Below, piece after piece: positions 47,041 through 59,437 of a DNA stretch of 64,000 bases. Origin of the DNA: Diaporthe sp. PMI_573 (lineage: Eukaryota; Ascomycota; Sordariomycetes; Diaporthales; Diaporthaceae); contig JAJTUP010000004.1 of assembly GCA_021399435.1 (NCBI GenBank), positions 1,736,001 to 1,800,000 of the forward strand. The letters are read 5' to 3'. The notes under the pieces were generated by a model. The model was given only the letters and a program-made list of their open reading frames with translations, was not told the DNA's origin and did no database searches. The stretch's first letter is position 1; the number at the start of each line of letters is the position of its first letter. The position numbers were made by a program, and so were the translations under genes.

Positions 47041-49933
47041 TTCGCGTAGGATCTCACGAGCCCTGTTCGCGCATCTCCCGGCGCAACGCTCTGGGCCGCC
47101 AGAGCGGCAGCCTGGCCGCTCTGGTAGATGGGTTTTTGTCAGACGATGCAACATCTAGGCGGATGGGCCCTCGCGAGGGAAAAGGGGCGCTGACGGCTTG
47201 GTTTGGGCCTGCGGTTTGGGCTTGCCTTGCCCCCTTTGCTACCTGGGAATGGCTTTGACAAGGCTCGTCTCTACCGGATGCAGTATTGTGCGTCATTGGC
47301 GGTCTCGACTTTTCCTTTGGGGCTCTGGATGGATGGATCCCATACCCACACGTCAATCACTGATAGCCCTGGGTCACAGTAGCAAAGCTTGGGAATAGCT
47401 CCCGGGACGATCCCACGTTATTGGGCCTTGTGGCGCGGCACTGCAGCAAGCTTACCCAGGTATCGTCACCTACCCAAGAAGCCTCAATTTCCCCATGCCC
47501 ACTAGTAGATAAAGGGATCTGGAACATCTGCAAAAAAGCAGTCACGACCGAAGCGAGCATGCGCAGCCCGGCGGCATGGAAGCGCTCACGATCGTATGAT
47601 TTGCAGGCAGGGCTGGGCCGTGGCACGATGCGCGGTGTTCAGCAAGCGACAGTGCGCCTCGTCGGTTTCGACGGCCGCTGTCGTCATGCCGTAATGACAA
47701 TGAATGCGGAGGGCTTTGGCCGGGGGCCCTCGAGGCGCACGAGGGAATGAATCTGGACCTCTTCCAACGTTCTAGGGCTAGGAGAGAAGTGGAAATACAG
47801 ACTGTCGATCTTGCCTACTGCTAGAGTGTTGTTGCTGAGGTTTTCCATCTCATCTCGCGACTCACTCGTTTAATATAGCTAGCAACCTCTGGCGTATGGA
47901 GGGACGCGTCGGCGGTCGCTTGGCAACGAAATGAGGCAAGAGCCTTCCTGTTGGAGGGCGCCACCAGATCTCGAGATACACTCTGGGTTCTGCTCTGGGT
48001 TCTGCCCCGGAATCACACACAGATTTCGCCGCCATGTTGTAAGGAGTAGTATTCAACAGGATTTGATTACATAGAAAATATGCTGTCAAGTCACATCAGC
48101 AAGTACTGTGATTTGCCGGGACCCTTGTGAACTATATAGGCAGTACATCAGTCTTGAGCGGCAACTGACGAGTTTGTTCTGGTGGTGGGCCTGTACAGAG
48201 ACAGGCATGGCTATTTATTTAACCTAAAATTTAAGCAGCGATTCCATGTGAACAAATACCGGGGATCGGCAACAACGCCGTCACGTCACTGCATGCTGAC
48301 GGAACGGGGTGGAAAGGAGAAATTACGGATGCGACAGCGCCTCGTCAGCCAGTAGTTGAGCCTGGTGCTGACCTCGACCTCGAGCGGGATCGAGTCTAGA
48401 TGTGCTTGCTATAGACCTCGAGGACCTCGGGGACCTCGTCGCCTTTCCCTTCTTTGGGTGGCAGTCACAGCCACTTGCCAATCCCAAACGCTAGTGCAGG
48501 TACCTGAACATCAAAGAAAACACGGAAGGCCGGCAGAGGTTGTCCGTTGTCCTCTGGGACCCGTCCGCCAGGAGGTGGGAGCTGCTGTCATCCTGCGAAT
48601 GGAAACTTATTCCACAGCAGAGGCTGCATTTTGATAAGGCCGGACCGGACAGAAGGGAGGCCGTGGAGGCCACCGCCTCGTGGGAGGTTGCAAGAGGATT
48701 GAGGTGGTCAAGCTGCAAGCTAACTTTGGTGGTCCCTGCGTTTGTGTGTGTGCGCGATGCAGTGCAAGAGACTGAAGAGGCTTAGCCGGGGTGGCATTCT
48801 AATAAAAGAGAAAAGCAGGGAACAGACCTCCCCAGGGCAATCCTTGGCCGGCCAAAGTCCAGACAGAGGGGATGTGCCCATCGCGGAGTCGTACTGTACT
48901 GTCTGACTTGTCTGACTGTCCGTATGTATGTATGTGTATGCATGTGTGCACGTATGCGTGGAAGGCTGTGCAGTGCGGTGCTAAGCTGTATTATCCTGCT
49001 TGAGTCAACTGCAGGTACATACAGTACCTTCTCCTGTCATTGTTTGGGTTTGCAAACTTGCTTCCAAGGCCATCCGACCTTGGAAGAGACACAGCCAGAG
49101 TGTGATTTCATACCAACCGTACATTGCCGATTTCCCTGCCAGGGCAACGTCCAGTGTAGGTGCCAGCTTGGGGCAGGTAGGGGACCAATTCAACCTTGTG
49201 CAGGCGGCACAACTGCACGCATGTACTTCTGTATATCTACCTAGGTACCCAGGCCACCCAGGAGCAACGGTGCAGCACCTGTGGAGCAGCTGTGGGCCCC
49301 AAATCCACCAGCCCTTTACCCTTTGCTCTTGGTGCTGGCTGGTCATTCGGACCTTGGGAAGGGCCCTTCCTGCCAGTCTGCCAGTCTGCCCGCTCCTCCC
49401 CCTTCAGCACCCGGTCTAGGTCTGGTCTGGTCTCTGCGCCTAGCCCACCTGGCAGTTGGGCGGCCCAGAAAACCACAGGGGTATCCAAGTACCCCAGGCC
49501 CAGAGGCACCCACGGACGTCACTCATCACTGCTCCAGCCTCCAGCCTGCCTGGGTCCTCCCAAGCGCAGCAGCAGCAAGCAAGCATCAGCGAAGCGAAGC
49601 GCAGCACAGCACAGCACAGCAGAGCCCAGCCCGGTGGTCTCCATGTCCAAACTAAACTAAACGTCGCTGCCGCCCATTTCCCTCCACAACACGACTTGCA
49701 CACTCGGTCGCTCATCTTTCGTGACCACAATCCACTCCTTTCAGCCCAGCCTGCTGCTTGCATCCCCCGCTGCCAGATCCAAAGCTCTCGTCCCGCTGCA
49801 CACACCACATATCGAGAACCCAAGTCGCCTCTGATTCAATCTTGGCTCCGACGCTGCGACCGGCTTGTCTGTGTCCCTGTACTGATCTACAGCACTGTCA
49901 GCACGGTCGTCCTTGCGCGCCGTCACCTTCACG

Positions 49934-52676
49934 ATGACGTCCGCCGCAAACCCTCCAAACCCCCCCAATATTCACCCTCCGACCACTGCAGCTGCTGCAA
50001 ACCATGGCGGAGGGCCAACAACTCAACCACCCACCCCAACTGCCTCTCACGCGTCGCCTCCCAGCAAACGGGATCTCAAGTCGTGGTGGAAAAATTTCAA
50101 GCTCTCCAAGCATGAGGAGTCACACGGTGAAGATCCCTCCACTCCTTGCGCTGCTCTTTCAGGACAATGGGTTTCTGTTCCGGGGACGTGGCATGGCGAC
50201 AACCCATATAACCTGTCGCCCCTGGAACATGTCTTGCAGCAACACCCTCACTCAGGTGGCCCTGTCGCACCTCTATTGCTCAAGCCCTCCCACAGCCTCA
50301 TCTCCAGCCCTGGCTGGCTGGGCAGGGTCTCGCAGAGGCGCAACACGCGACCGCGCGCCCCCCTGGGCGCCTGTTCGGATGGGAGCCTACGGGCTCGTCC
50401 TTCTCTTTATCTTTGCACCATTGCTCCACCAGAAACGGCCCCGCTGACTTATGCAGAAACGAAAGCACCCGGTATCTTCGGCGTGCCGTTGCGACAGAGC
50501 ATCGTCTACGCGAACGTCGCCATATCGCTAGTCGACGACAACGGCAAAAGCTATATCTACGGATACGTCCCCATCGTGGTCGCGAAGTGTGGGGTTTTCC
50601 TGAAAGAGAAGGGTACGTACGCGTCAAGTCACCTCTCCATAATACCGGACACCGTGCTGATGCGGAATAACAGCAACGAATGTCGAGGGAATCTTCCGTC
50701 TAAATGGGTCCGAAAAGCGCATCAAGGAGCTCAAACAGGTCTTTGACTCCCCGGACCGCTACGGTAAGGGCCTCAGTTGGGATGGCTACACGGTCCACGA
50801 CGCGGCGAACGTGCTTCGGCGGTACCTCAACGATCTCCCGGAGCCCGTCGTGCCGCTTGAACTGTACGAGAACTTTCGGGGCCCGCTGAAAGGTGCGACC
50901 AAGTCGGCTGTTGGCGACGCCGACGGTCCCCAGTTCATCGACGAGTTCGACGTCGACGCCGCCATTATAAAGTACCAGCGGCTCATCACACAGCTACCTC
51001 CTCTGAACCGACAGCTTTTGCTCTATATCCTCGATCTCTTGGCCGTCTTTGCAGCCAAGGCAGATGAAAACCGCATGAACTCGCAGAACCTAGCAGCCAT
51101 CTTCCAGCCTGGAATGCTCTCGCACCCCAGGCACGCCATGGCCCCGGAGGAGTATCGCCTCAACCAATGCGTCCTTATATTCCTGATCGAGAACCAGGAC
51201 CACTTCCTTATCGGAATGCAAGGCACTGCTGCGGACGAGAAGACAGTCCAGGAGGTCCAGAAGGGCACCCCCGTCATCAAAGCGCCCACAACGCCCAGCT
51301 CGTCTCGCAAATCCGGTGTCCACAGATCTGCGTCGAATGCCAGTGCGGCTGCGGAAAGCATATCTCGGGATGGTATGATTCGACGTAACAAATCTACCAG
51401 CTCGAGGCACTCGCGCGCCTCCAACGGCGCTCCAAGCCCCGGAAGTCCTGCCCTTGCGTCAACACCGTCCAGCGGGCTCGGCAGGAGCAATACGGTTCCG
51501 TCCAAAAGGTCACCGGCAATCCAGTCTGGCAGGTTTGCACACATGAGGAACGAGGGCGCCGGAGCGCCTGTGTCACCATTGACGCCTGTGGTGGCATCGT
51601 CCGCGAACATCCCGGCTCCCCCCACAGTTGAAGAGGTGGCAACACCAGAAGCCAGAGAGCAGGCGGATCCACTGTCCAGCAACAAAGGCGGCTTGACACC
51701 TGGATACGCGAGAGAACGGAGCCAGGAGCGCCTGCTGGAACCCAAGCCAGCTCCCGAGGCCGCGACAACCCCGACTAAGGAGCGGAACCTAAGCAACCTG
51801 TTCCAGCGTTCACCGACGGAAAACAGCGACAAGAAGCCACCCAACAAGCTTCGGAAAAAGCGTGTCCCGAGCACGAACCCCAGTGCAGCAAGTTCCGCCG
51901 CCTCTCTTGCTCATTCCAGCGCGGTGTCGCCAACTGCCGAGACGTTCAACCCGATCGAGAAAATGACAGAATACCCGCACCAAGAAGCCGAAGAAGCAGC
52001 ACAGGACTTGCCAAAGCCGGACGCTATTGATACGCCCTCTGAACCAACTCCACGAGCCTCGCAGATGCCGTCAAGCGGCCATCTACCCAGTGAAAATGCA
52101 GAACACGGGCTGAGAAGCCACCAGTCGCCACCAACATCACTGCACAGTTCATTCAACGAGGCATCTGATGCCGATCGCGTAGAAGAACCAATACCGTCTA
52201 TCGAGCAGGTTGAGCACGGTGAACAGCAGGATAGAAAGCGACGATGGCGGTTGTCTCGAAAAAAGGAAGACTTAGCCGAGACTCCTGAGCCTTCCGTGAC
52301 ATCGCCTCGGAGGATCGGGTTTAACAGGACCGCCGAGACCAGCAACAGCTCGGTTGGCACTGATGTGAACAAGCCTCGGCACAGTTTCACGGGGGAGTCC
52401 TCCGAGCCGACGCTGGAGGCTCACTCCAGTATCGACTCGGGCAGCAGAGAAGTGGGCCATAGCAGGGAGGAATCAAGAGGTCTTTCGGGATGGATCAAGA
52501 ACAAGATGCGGGAGGCCAAAGAGAACGCTGGGCGCACCAAGTCCCCACCTGGTGATCGTGGGTCCCTCAGCTCGGCACTTCCCGTACGCGGAAAAAGCCT
52601 CGACATCAAACGGCCGGCCGAGGCAGAGAAGGATGCCCCTCAGAAGGTGCAAGAAGCCAACGCGTCTCAGCACTGA
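49934..52676 (+). CDS. Rho GTPase-activating protein, Sac7/Bag7 type
   Basis: Stimulates GTP hydrolysis by Rho-type GTPases; the closest yeast relatives, Sac7 and Bag7, act on Rho1 in cell-wall integrity and actin control. Exons 49934-50126, 50457-50612 and 50674-52676 give about 783 residues. The N-terminus has a Pro/Asn-rich stretch and KSWWKNFKLSK. The RhoGAP domain spans about residues 70-293: GIFGVPL, YGYVPIVVAKCG, and the Arg finger in VEGIFRLNGS (Arg125), which is built across the second intron. HDAANVLRRYLNDLPEP and NLAAIFQPGML follow. The long tail is disordered, Ser/Pro/Glu-rich, with a basic GWIKNKMREAKE near the end. The first intron (330 nt) is stop-free and divisible by three; it was called because the two flanks join as in homologues (HEESH/ETKAPGIFG). 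The second intron is 61 nt. Confidence 0.9.
50127..50456 (+). other. Predicted 330-nt intron, stop-free and in frame
   Basis: Donor GTGAAG at 50127, CTGAC branch-like motif at 50444-50448 and acceptor GCAG ending at 50456. The 330 bases equal 110 codons and contain no stop in the gene's frame. A shorter alternative using the acceptor CTTTCAG near 50162 is possible. The encoded insert would be Pro/Ser/His-rich and unlike RhoGAP homologues. Confidence 0.6.
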
Positions 52677-55297
52677 TGTGCGGGCTCCTCATCCCATCAA
52701 TCTGGTCATGAACAGGATATGAGCGTCAGCTGTGGATGTACAACTACGATGTACGATTTTAATGCCCCTCTTTGGTTCCCAACTACACCCGGAATTACAA
52801 CGATGGACCCGATTTTATTAATGTTTTCAATCTTCACTTTATGGCGGTTGGTTTGGGAATCGCCAGACCAGGCGGGGAGAATCATGCAAGAGATCAAGAC
52901 AGCCATTTCGAAAGAGCAAAGACCACAGCAAGAGATATGGGGGGAAAGGTGGCTAGCTTTCCTACTGGAAGATGGGATAAGAAGAGACGGAAGAGGCATC
53001 AACTTTTGTTCGGACCTTGGGGACCCAAGCTTTCGCAATGTCGTCCTGCCAGGAAGACATTGTGTAAAAGCGGAGGGCCACTATACACTGGCAACGGAAT
53101 ATGTTGATATTACCTGTTGACGCTGCTGCTGCTGCTGCTGCTGCTGTGCTGCTACTTCTTGAGGATACCCTGGTTTAGTTACCTGCCTATACGCAGTTTG
53201 GGAATGAGAAAAGGACGAGTATTAGGGAACATAACCCCCGGGGTGTGACACATTTTTCCCGCTGCTCCTATTGCTATTGGGACCCCACGTGCTATTGCTG
53301 TTGCTGGTGGTGATGACTGACTCGCCTGGTCCGAACCGCCTAGCTACATGGATCCTCGAACCAGCCATGGGGACATCCACTCCTGCTCTCACGGAACATG
53401 GAGGCACACAGGAAGCTATGGATTGAACCGAGAGGGCAGGGCTAGTCGAGACGGGATGCCACGCGAGGTTTTTCTTGATCGTCAGCAGCCCGAGTGGCCG
53501 GGTCGGGGCATAAGGGGGCCGCGCAATCTCGCCCGCGTCGCACAGGTTCTTTGGGGACCGGGAAGAAAATATAAAGCAAGGTCTCAATATTTGCTGTTCC
53601 TGCGGCGGTGGTTCCGATGGCAGTGGGACGGCCGGGACGAATCCTTCTTCCTCGTCCTCGGGTCCTTTGCCTGCTTGCGCCTATATTGAATGAAGTGGAG
53701 GCTGTTGCTGGTGGAAAGATTCACGCGTGGCTACGGCGCCTCGTCTCACTCCTGAGCACACGGTGATCCTCCGGCCTACGACGCCCAAACGGGTAGAGAT
53801 TCGCTGTTGTCCCGATCAGCGCTGCATCATCAAACATACATCTAGATTGCATAGGATATATCTATGCCCTTGGGCACCCCCGTACTGGGCTCGCTTCCGC
53901 GGCGGCCCAGGTCCTGGCAAGCACCGGGAGGGTCTGGGGTTGAGCTGCAGTAGCGCCGCCCCTTCCCCACAGGAGCTAGGGCCGTTTAAGCTTGAATCTA
54001 TGGGGGCCTTCCCCAGGTCCCTGGCATATCTGAGAGCGAACTCGGCGTGGTGTCCCTCTTGCTTTTTTTCCCCTTGTGTTCCTCACAGATGTGAGATGGG
54101 GGGGTTCAGATCCTGGTGTACAATACCTCGGCCAGAGTGAAGTGAATCTTCTCCCGGGAATGGACCGAAATGTTCTGTCCCTGGCCACATTTGGAATCAG
54201 AGCCAGGGGGCGAGAACAGCCCCCCGGGTGGAATCGCCGTGTGGCGGCCGCCTGGGGCAACACTGACATCACTTAGGGTAGATGGATGCATGGGGCAAGA
54301 CGAACCATCAGAGGCTGATGAACCCCCGCCGGCAGAGGATCCTGTAAGATTACTGTGCAGAACTGATCGCGTGGTGCAGTGAGAATTTAGACCAGCCATG
54401 CCCGGGTGAGCTGCCGGCTCGCAGTGAGCGGCGGCAACACGAGCGGCAGCCCGGGATGACCTGGAATGCATAGGTGATGGGCTGTCTACCACTTCACGTA
54501 TAAGAGAGCAGAGCAGCGCAGGGACGAGAGCCGCTGCTGTCTCACTTTGAAAATTGTGTATGTGCCACGGAAATCCCGATGTTTCTAGCGGTATTCCCTC
54601 ACCCGCACCGTCACACGGCGGCACAGCGGCGCACGAGGCGGAGACATACCACGAGATGGAAGCTGCACTTGCCCGTCTTGGTCGGACGGGACGGGATGAA
54701 TGGACGGATTTTTCCACGGCGGGCGAGGTGGTTCCAATGTGCCCTGGTGTGCCTGGTCGAGGGCCGCAGGAGACACCATGAGTGATGTTTGAGAGGCATG
54801 ATCTCAGCAAGTTACGGTTCGAAACAAGACAAAAAAAAAAAAGCAAGCCTCAGTAACATTTATTTCTTCATGAAATAATTACAACATACCCTGTAGTAAG
54901 TGACATCGTTGCTGTGGGGAGGGCCAGACTCGATTTGGTTTGGCGCTGGAGTAGGACGCCGGGCTAGGGGAATGACTCCGAGGACGGTGTGTGGGAGAGG
55001 CCGTGGGTGTGTGTGTGTGGACCAACCAATGCTGACGAGGAAGTGAAGAGAGGCAAGTCGATCCGTTTGGCCTCCCGAGGAAGAGGCTGGCGGGGCGGAC
55101 TTAAAAAGAGAAACCGCATGCAAGGTACCTTGCCTTTCTCCGTAGGCTATTTATTTACTTCTGTCATCCCGCATCGCCGCCTTCTCCGTCATCTCTCCCG
55201 CCTTATCCGTAGCTGCGAGTATTGTGAGCCTCGTTTGCGCCTGCGCCTGCTTCTGCTTGACCCTCGACGTCGGACCTGAAGCCAAGGCTCTGCGACC
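52677..55297. other. Intergenic region upstream of the MFS gene
   Basis: Includes a CTG run at 53122-53146 and an A-run near 54829-54842. A 246-codon minus-strand frame (54106-54846) is Ser/Pro/His-rich and overlaps plus-strand frames; I do not accept it as a gene. Confidence 0.55.
53122..53146. repeat. (CTG)n trinucleotide run
   Basis: About eight GCT/CTG units followed by an imperfect copy, 450 bases after the RhoGAP stop codon. Confidence 0.85.
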
Positions 55298-57200
55298 ATG
55301 TTCACAAAGAAGTCCCGTAAGTGTCGAGCTCGTCTGCTGTCGTTGTGCGATCATAACGATCGTGCATGGGGAGTCGTGGATTACCAATACTCCCTGTCGG
55401 TGCATAACGGTACTGTGCGTCGACTCATGTGTCGTTCTGAGGAATAATCGTCTACGGGATAACCTCGGACGGGATCAGGATGACGGATAACCTAGAGCAC
55501 ATATTTCATACCCGAAAACAGACAAACATGCACGGGCAATGGCTAATTCAAACTCGCAGCTCCAGCTCCGGCCGGGGACGGCGGCATTGACGTCCACAGC
55601 GATGGAGTCGGGGTTAAGGAGGGCGGACCCGGCCTCTACGCGGGGGACAGGGAGCCGGGCTACTCGGACGACTACGACGAGCTCGGGGTGGTGTGCCCGC
55701 CGCACACGACCGAGAGGAAGCTCATGGCCCGCGTCGACCTGCACCTCCTCCCCTTCATCAGCATCCTGTACCTGCTGGCCTTCCTGGACCGCGTCAACAT
55801 CGCCAACGCCAGGTCGTTCCACCTCGTCGAGGACCTGCGCCTCGGCGGCACCGAGTACAACACCATCCTGGTCATCTTCTTCGTCCCCTACGTCTTCTTC
55901 GAGATCCCCTCCAACATCCTGCTCAAGAAGCTCTCGCCGAGGGTCTGGCTTTCGCTGTGCGGGATCGCGTTTGGCTTGGTGACTGTCTTTCAGGGCCTGA
56001 CGCAGAACTACTCTGGGATTCTCGCCACGAGATTCTTCCTGGGGGTGTTTGAGTGCGGCATGTTCCCGTTAGTATACTATATGCCCCTGTGACTCTACTG
56101 AGCGTCCATCTTACTTTCTACTAGTGGCTGCTTTTACCTGCTCGGAATGTGGTACAAGAGGGGCGAAGCACAGAAGCGCTTCACCTTCTTCTTCGCCTCG
56201 ACAAGTCTTGCTGGTGCGTTTGGCGGGTTGTTGGCATCCGCGATCGGGAAGAGTAAGTCGACCCAGTCCTATATGCAAGTGTTTGTTTTCAGACTTACTA
56301 AATAATATGTCTTGCTCAGTGGACGGACTCAGGGACTATCACGGATGGAGGTGGATCTTTATCATCGAGGGGGGCATCACCGTGCTCGTTTGCATAGTCT
56401 TCCTCTTCACCTTCCCGGCCTTCCCGGAGCAGGCCAAGTGGCTCTCGGAGCCGGAGCGCGAGTACGTCAAGGCGCGCCTGCGGGCAGACCTGGGCAACAA
56501 CGCCGCCGAGCGCAAGGTAACGCTCAGCGACGTGCTGACCGTGCTCCGGGACCCCAAGGTCATCGTCGGAGGCTTCATGTACTTCGGGCTGATCGTCCCG
56601 GCCTACGGCTACGCCTACTTCGCCCCCTCCATCATCCAGGCCTACGGCTATAGCCCCATCCAGACACAGCTGCACAGCGTTCCTCCGTGGGCCGTCGCCT
56701 TCGGCTTCAGCATGCTGGTCGCCTTCGCCTCCGACCTCGCCCGCCACCGCTTCCTCTTCGCCGTCGTGCCCATCCTAATCGCCATCAGCGGCTTCGCGGT
56801 CCTGCTGACCGTCCACGACCGCACCAGCGTCAAGTACGGCGCCCTCTTCCTCGTCGTCATGGGCACCTACTCGGCCATGCCGGTCATCGTGTGCTGGTTC
56901 AACATGAACCTCGGCGGCCACCACCGCCGCGCCATCGGCTCCGCCTGGCAGATCGGCTTCGGCAACATCGGCGGCATCATCTCCACCTACGCCTTCCTGG
57001 CCAAGGACGCCCCCTTCTACAAGCCCGGTTACAGCATCTGCATCGGCTTCATCTGCCTCAGCTTTGTGAGCTGCTGCGTCTATGCCGTGCTCATCACGTG
57101 GGAGAACCGCAAGAGGGAGAGGACTGTGCGCGCGAACCTGACTGACTATGAGAAGACGGAGCTGGGTGATTTGAACCCCGAATTTCGGTATATGCTCTGA
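55298..57200 (+). CDS. Major facilitator permease, Dal5-type anion:cation symporter
   Basis: Twelve-helix plasma-membrane transporter of the allantoate/vitamin/organic-anion (ACS, Dal5-like) family. Exons 55298-55316, 55560-56067, 56125-56252 and 56320-57200 give 511 residues. The 19-nt first exon (MFTKKSP) joins after a 243-nt intron; the other introns are 57 and 67 nt, and each junction restores a split codon in conserved sequence. Landmarks are FLDRVNIANAR at the end of the first helix (the family's LDR.NI.NA motif), IPSNILLKK, ATRFFLGVFECGMFPG, and GWRWIFIIEGG before the central loop. A short cytoplasmic tail ends FRYML. The substrate cannot be told from sequence. It converges on the GPI10 gene with 289 bp between stops. 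Confidence 0.93.
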
Positions 57201-57489
57201 TCTAACGGGTGGGGGATTTATTATTCTCGACCCGCCGCCATGTCGCTTTCTTAGTATACTTGGCGTACGTTCTAGTATAGCAGACGTGTGCCCTTGACAT
57301 ACGAGGCATATACCACCTGAAAAGCAGATATTAGGCTGGTTGAAGTCATATAAGCGACATATAATTCCCACGCGACTGCTCGCAAGCGAGGATTGGCCGT
57401 TAGCCAGCACGTTGGGAGAAATGCTTTTGGTCTCAAATATGACTCTGTGATATAGTAATTACTGGGAAATCACTTCCTGAGAGCCCTAA
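57201..57489. terminator. Shared 3' region of two convergent genes
   Basis: Only 289 bp separate the stop codons of the MFS gene (+) and the GPI10 gene (-), so their 3'UTRs probably overlap or abut. TA-rich motifs (TATAATTCC, TATAGTAATTAC) near 57359-57462 could serve processing on either strand. No discrete terminator can be pinned down. Confidence 0.4.
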
Positions 57490-59437
57490 CTAATCTAGAT
57501 AGACTCCGGTATCCCAGACAGCCAGATACCCTTCTTTTCTCTCATCGTCGCTAAATAGTCCGTTCCATCCTCGCCAGACGCGCTTCATTTTGACCCCCAT
57601 GTCCGCGCTGTCAAAGAATCCCGTCAAGGCAATATCCATGCTCTCAAACCCAACAATGTATCGCGGCACCTCGCCACCTCGGCTTGCGACCCCAGATTGG
57701 TCCCCGCCTCGTACCAGCGGCCACATTTCCTCCGCCAGGAAGTTGACGCCCCACTGGTCGCCGGAACCGAATCCGTCAAAGAACCTCTTGGTCTCGTCCA
57801 TGTAGGCCTCCCGCTCCGCACTGCCAGGCGCCGTTTGCAGAGGAGGTTCACAGGTCAATGCCCGCGCGCGGAGAGAGGGGTAGACGAGGTGTGAGCGCCA
57901 GGGCGTGGCGTGGCACGGAGTCAAAAAGAGAGCGAAGAGCTCGTCGGTATCGTTACCCAGATTTACGGACGGTGACTGCGCAAGGCTGTGATAGTGGCTG
58001 AGAACGGGGTGATCGAGGTGAAGGTCGAGGCGGTCCGGGTGGATGCGTTCGTACTCATGCCGGAGGAAGTGCATGACGGAAATGGGCGCCGCGACGTGGA
58101 AGAGGGAGAGGTACGTTGCTATGACCAGATTGACGAAGATGAGACCGGCAAGGAGGGCGGTCTTGCCCTGGGAGGGCTGGCGGCCTGGAGCGGCGGAGAA
58201 AAGGGAGGCGAAGGACGGGGCCGCGAGAACATGCAGTATTGGGAGGAGGGGATAGATGAAGCGGACTTCCTTGTGCGAGACCGCAGACAGCACCGCAATA
58301 GTGCTGATGACCGTGTAGGCCAGCGTTCTGAGGGTATTGGATTGGGTCGCCGTGGCACCTGAGGTCGACGAGACCGCAAACTTGTACAATCCCACAAGCG
58401 CAAACGGCAGGAAGGTCATGGTAAGCTGGGTGATGCCTTGGGATAAGTAGTAATGCCATGCCATTTCTCCATAGAAGACAGCAAGGTCTTGGGTCAGGTT
58501 GAAGTGAAGCCAATGGTACGGTGGGAACGTCCATTCGCCAAAGTAAAGACGGTCAGAAATGGCAGACAGGGCCAGACCGGCACTTCCGCACAAGACAGCT
58601 TCTCTGAAGAGGACCAGGGCTACCCTCAAGGTGATGGGATTTTTGCCAAGGAGTGTCAAGCGGGTGAAAGCCACCATGACTACGGTGCCCCAGATAAAGA
58701 CGTTGGTCGGCCTCAAGAGAACCGCGATCGCGGCAAGGAAAAGAGACACTCGGAGGCTGGCAAGACGCTCCCGTCTCGCGGGGGAGCCACCATGAGCCTC
58801 CGAAGCGTCGCCGAGTAACTCCCAGGGCCAATAGTTCAGAGCCGCTATGGTGAGCGTCATCTCAAGGGAGTTCGAGAAGGTCCTCGCGGAGCAGTACCAC
58901 TGCCAGGGGTTGAGCACTGTCACGCACAAGGCGGACCAGGCTGACCTGCTTCCCTGGCCGTAGACCTTCTCGGCGAGCTTCCAGGTGTACAGGTCAGCCA
59001 GCACGGCGAGACATGCCTGGACCAGCTTGGGTAACACGACCAGCACGGAGGCTTTGAAGGCAGGCAGGCATGGCAGCACACTCATGACCTTGTCTGCGGC
59101 AGCATACGCGAGAGCGAACAGGGCTGGGTGAAGTGAGGACCGCAGGTGATATTCCCATTCCTGGAATCACCGTTAGTCATAGGGTTCATATAAAGGCATG
59201 AGCCCAATTCAGAAGCGTGAGTAGACTCACCCAAGTCAGCCAGGCACCGCTATTGGGTCCAAATGCGAGGTTCCATGCTGGCTCGAGAGCTTGGAAGTAT
59301 TCATCTGGCTGGAAGAAAGTGCGCCCCGTGCATAATGCATTCAGGGTGCGCAGGAGGACCAGGCCTGTCACGACGTATGATGCCTGTACGGAAAGCCCAT
59401 GTTGAGAATGAAGCTGGCGGGCCTCATGGGTGGACAT
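57490..59437 (-). CDS. gpi10: GPI mannosyltransferase 3 (Gpi10/PIG-B)
   Basis: ER membrane enzyme adding the third, alpha-1,2-linked mannose to the GPI-anchor precursor; glycosyltransferase family 22. Minus-strand exons 59437-59231 and 59160-57490 give 625 residues; the 70-nt intron has GTGAGT and CCAG. The junction creates [17 protein letters not shown], a hallmark of the family. Exon 1 holds the catalytic luminal loop [15 protein letters not shown] with the acidic DE pair. [14 protein letters not shown], the GT22 signature, lies mid-protein, and many hydrophobic segments surround it. The first ATG in frame is at 59437; an upstream GTG extends the frame but was not used. It shares a 928-bp upstream region with the ornithine aminotransferase gene. 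Gpi10 fits better than Smp3 or Alg12 because of the WEWEY context. Confidence 0.92.

Larger units (their letters stand above)
43054..49933. other. Large gene-poor region between divergent genes
   Basis: About 6.9 kb between cdc48 (-) and the RhoGAP gene (+). The ends must hold their promoters. The leader of the RhoGAP gene contains a five-codon uORF (ATG at 49643, MSKLN) if transcription starts upstream. A possibly decayed coding patch lies on the minus strand near 44296-44600 (separate entry). Also present: a GGG-rich tract (46742-46763) and a GA run (47023-47040). I see nothing else supportable. Confidence 0.5.

Noticed and set aside
54106..54846. 246-codon minus-strand open frame
   Set aside because: It opens in other frames on both strands as well, has random Ser/Pro/His composition, and shows no conserved motif or splice context.
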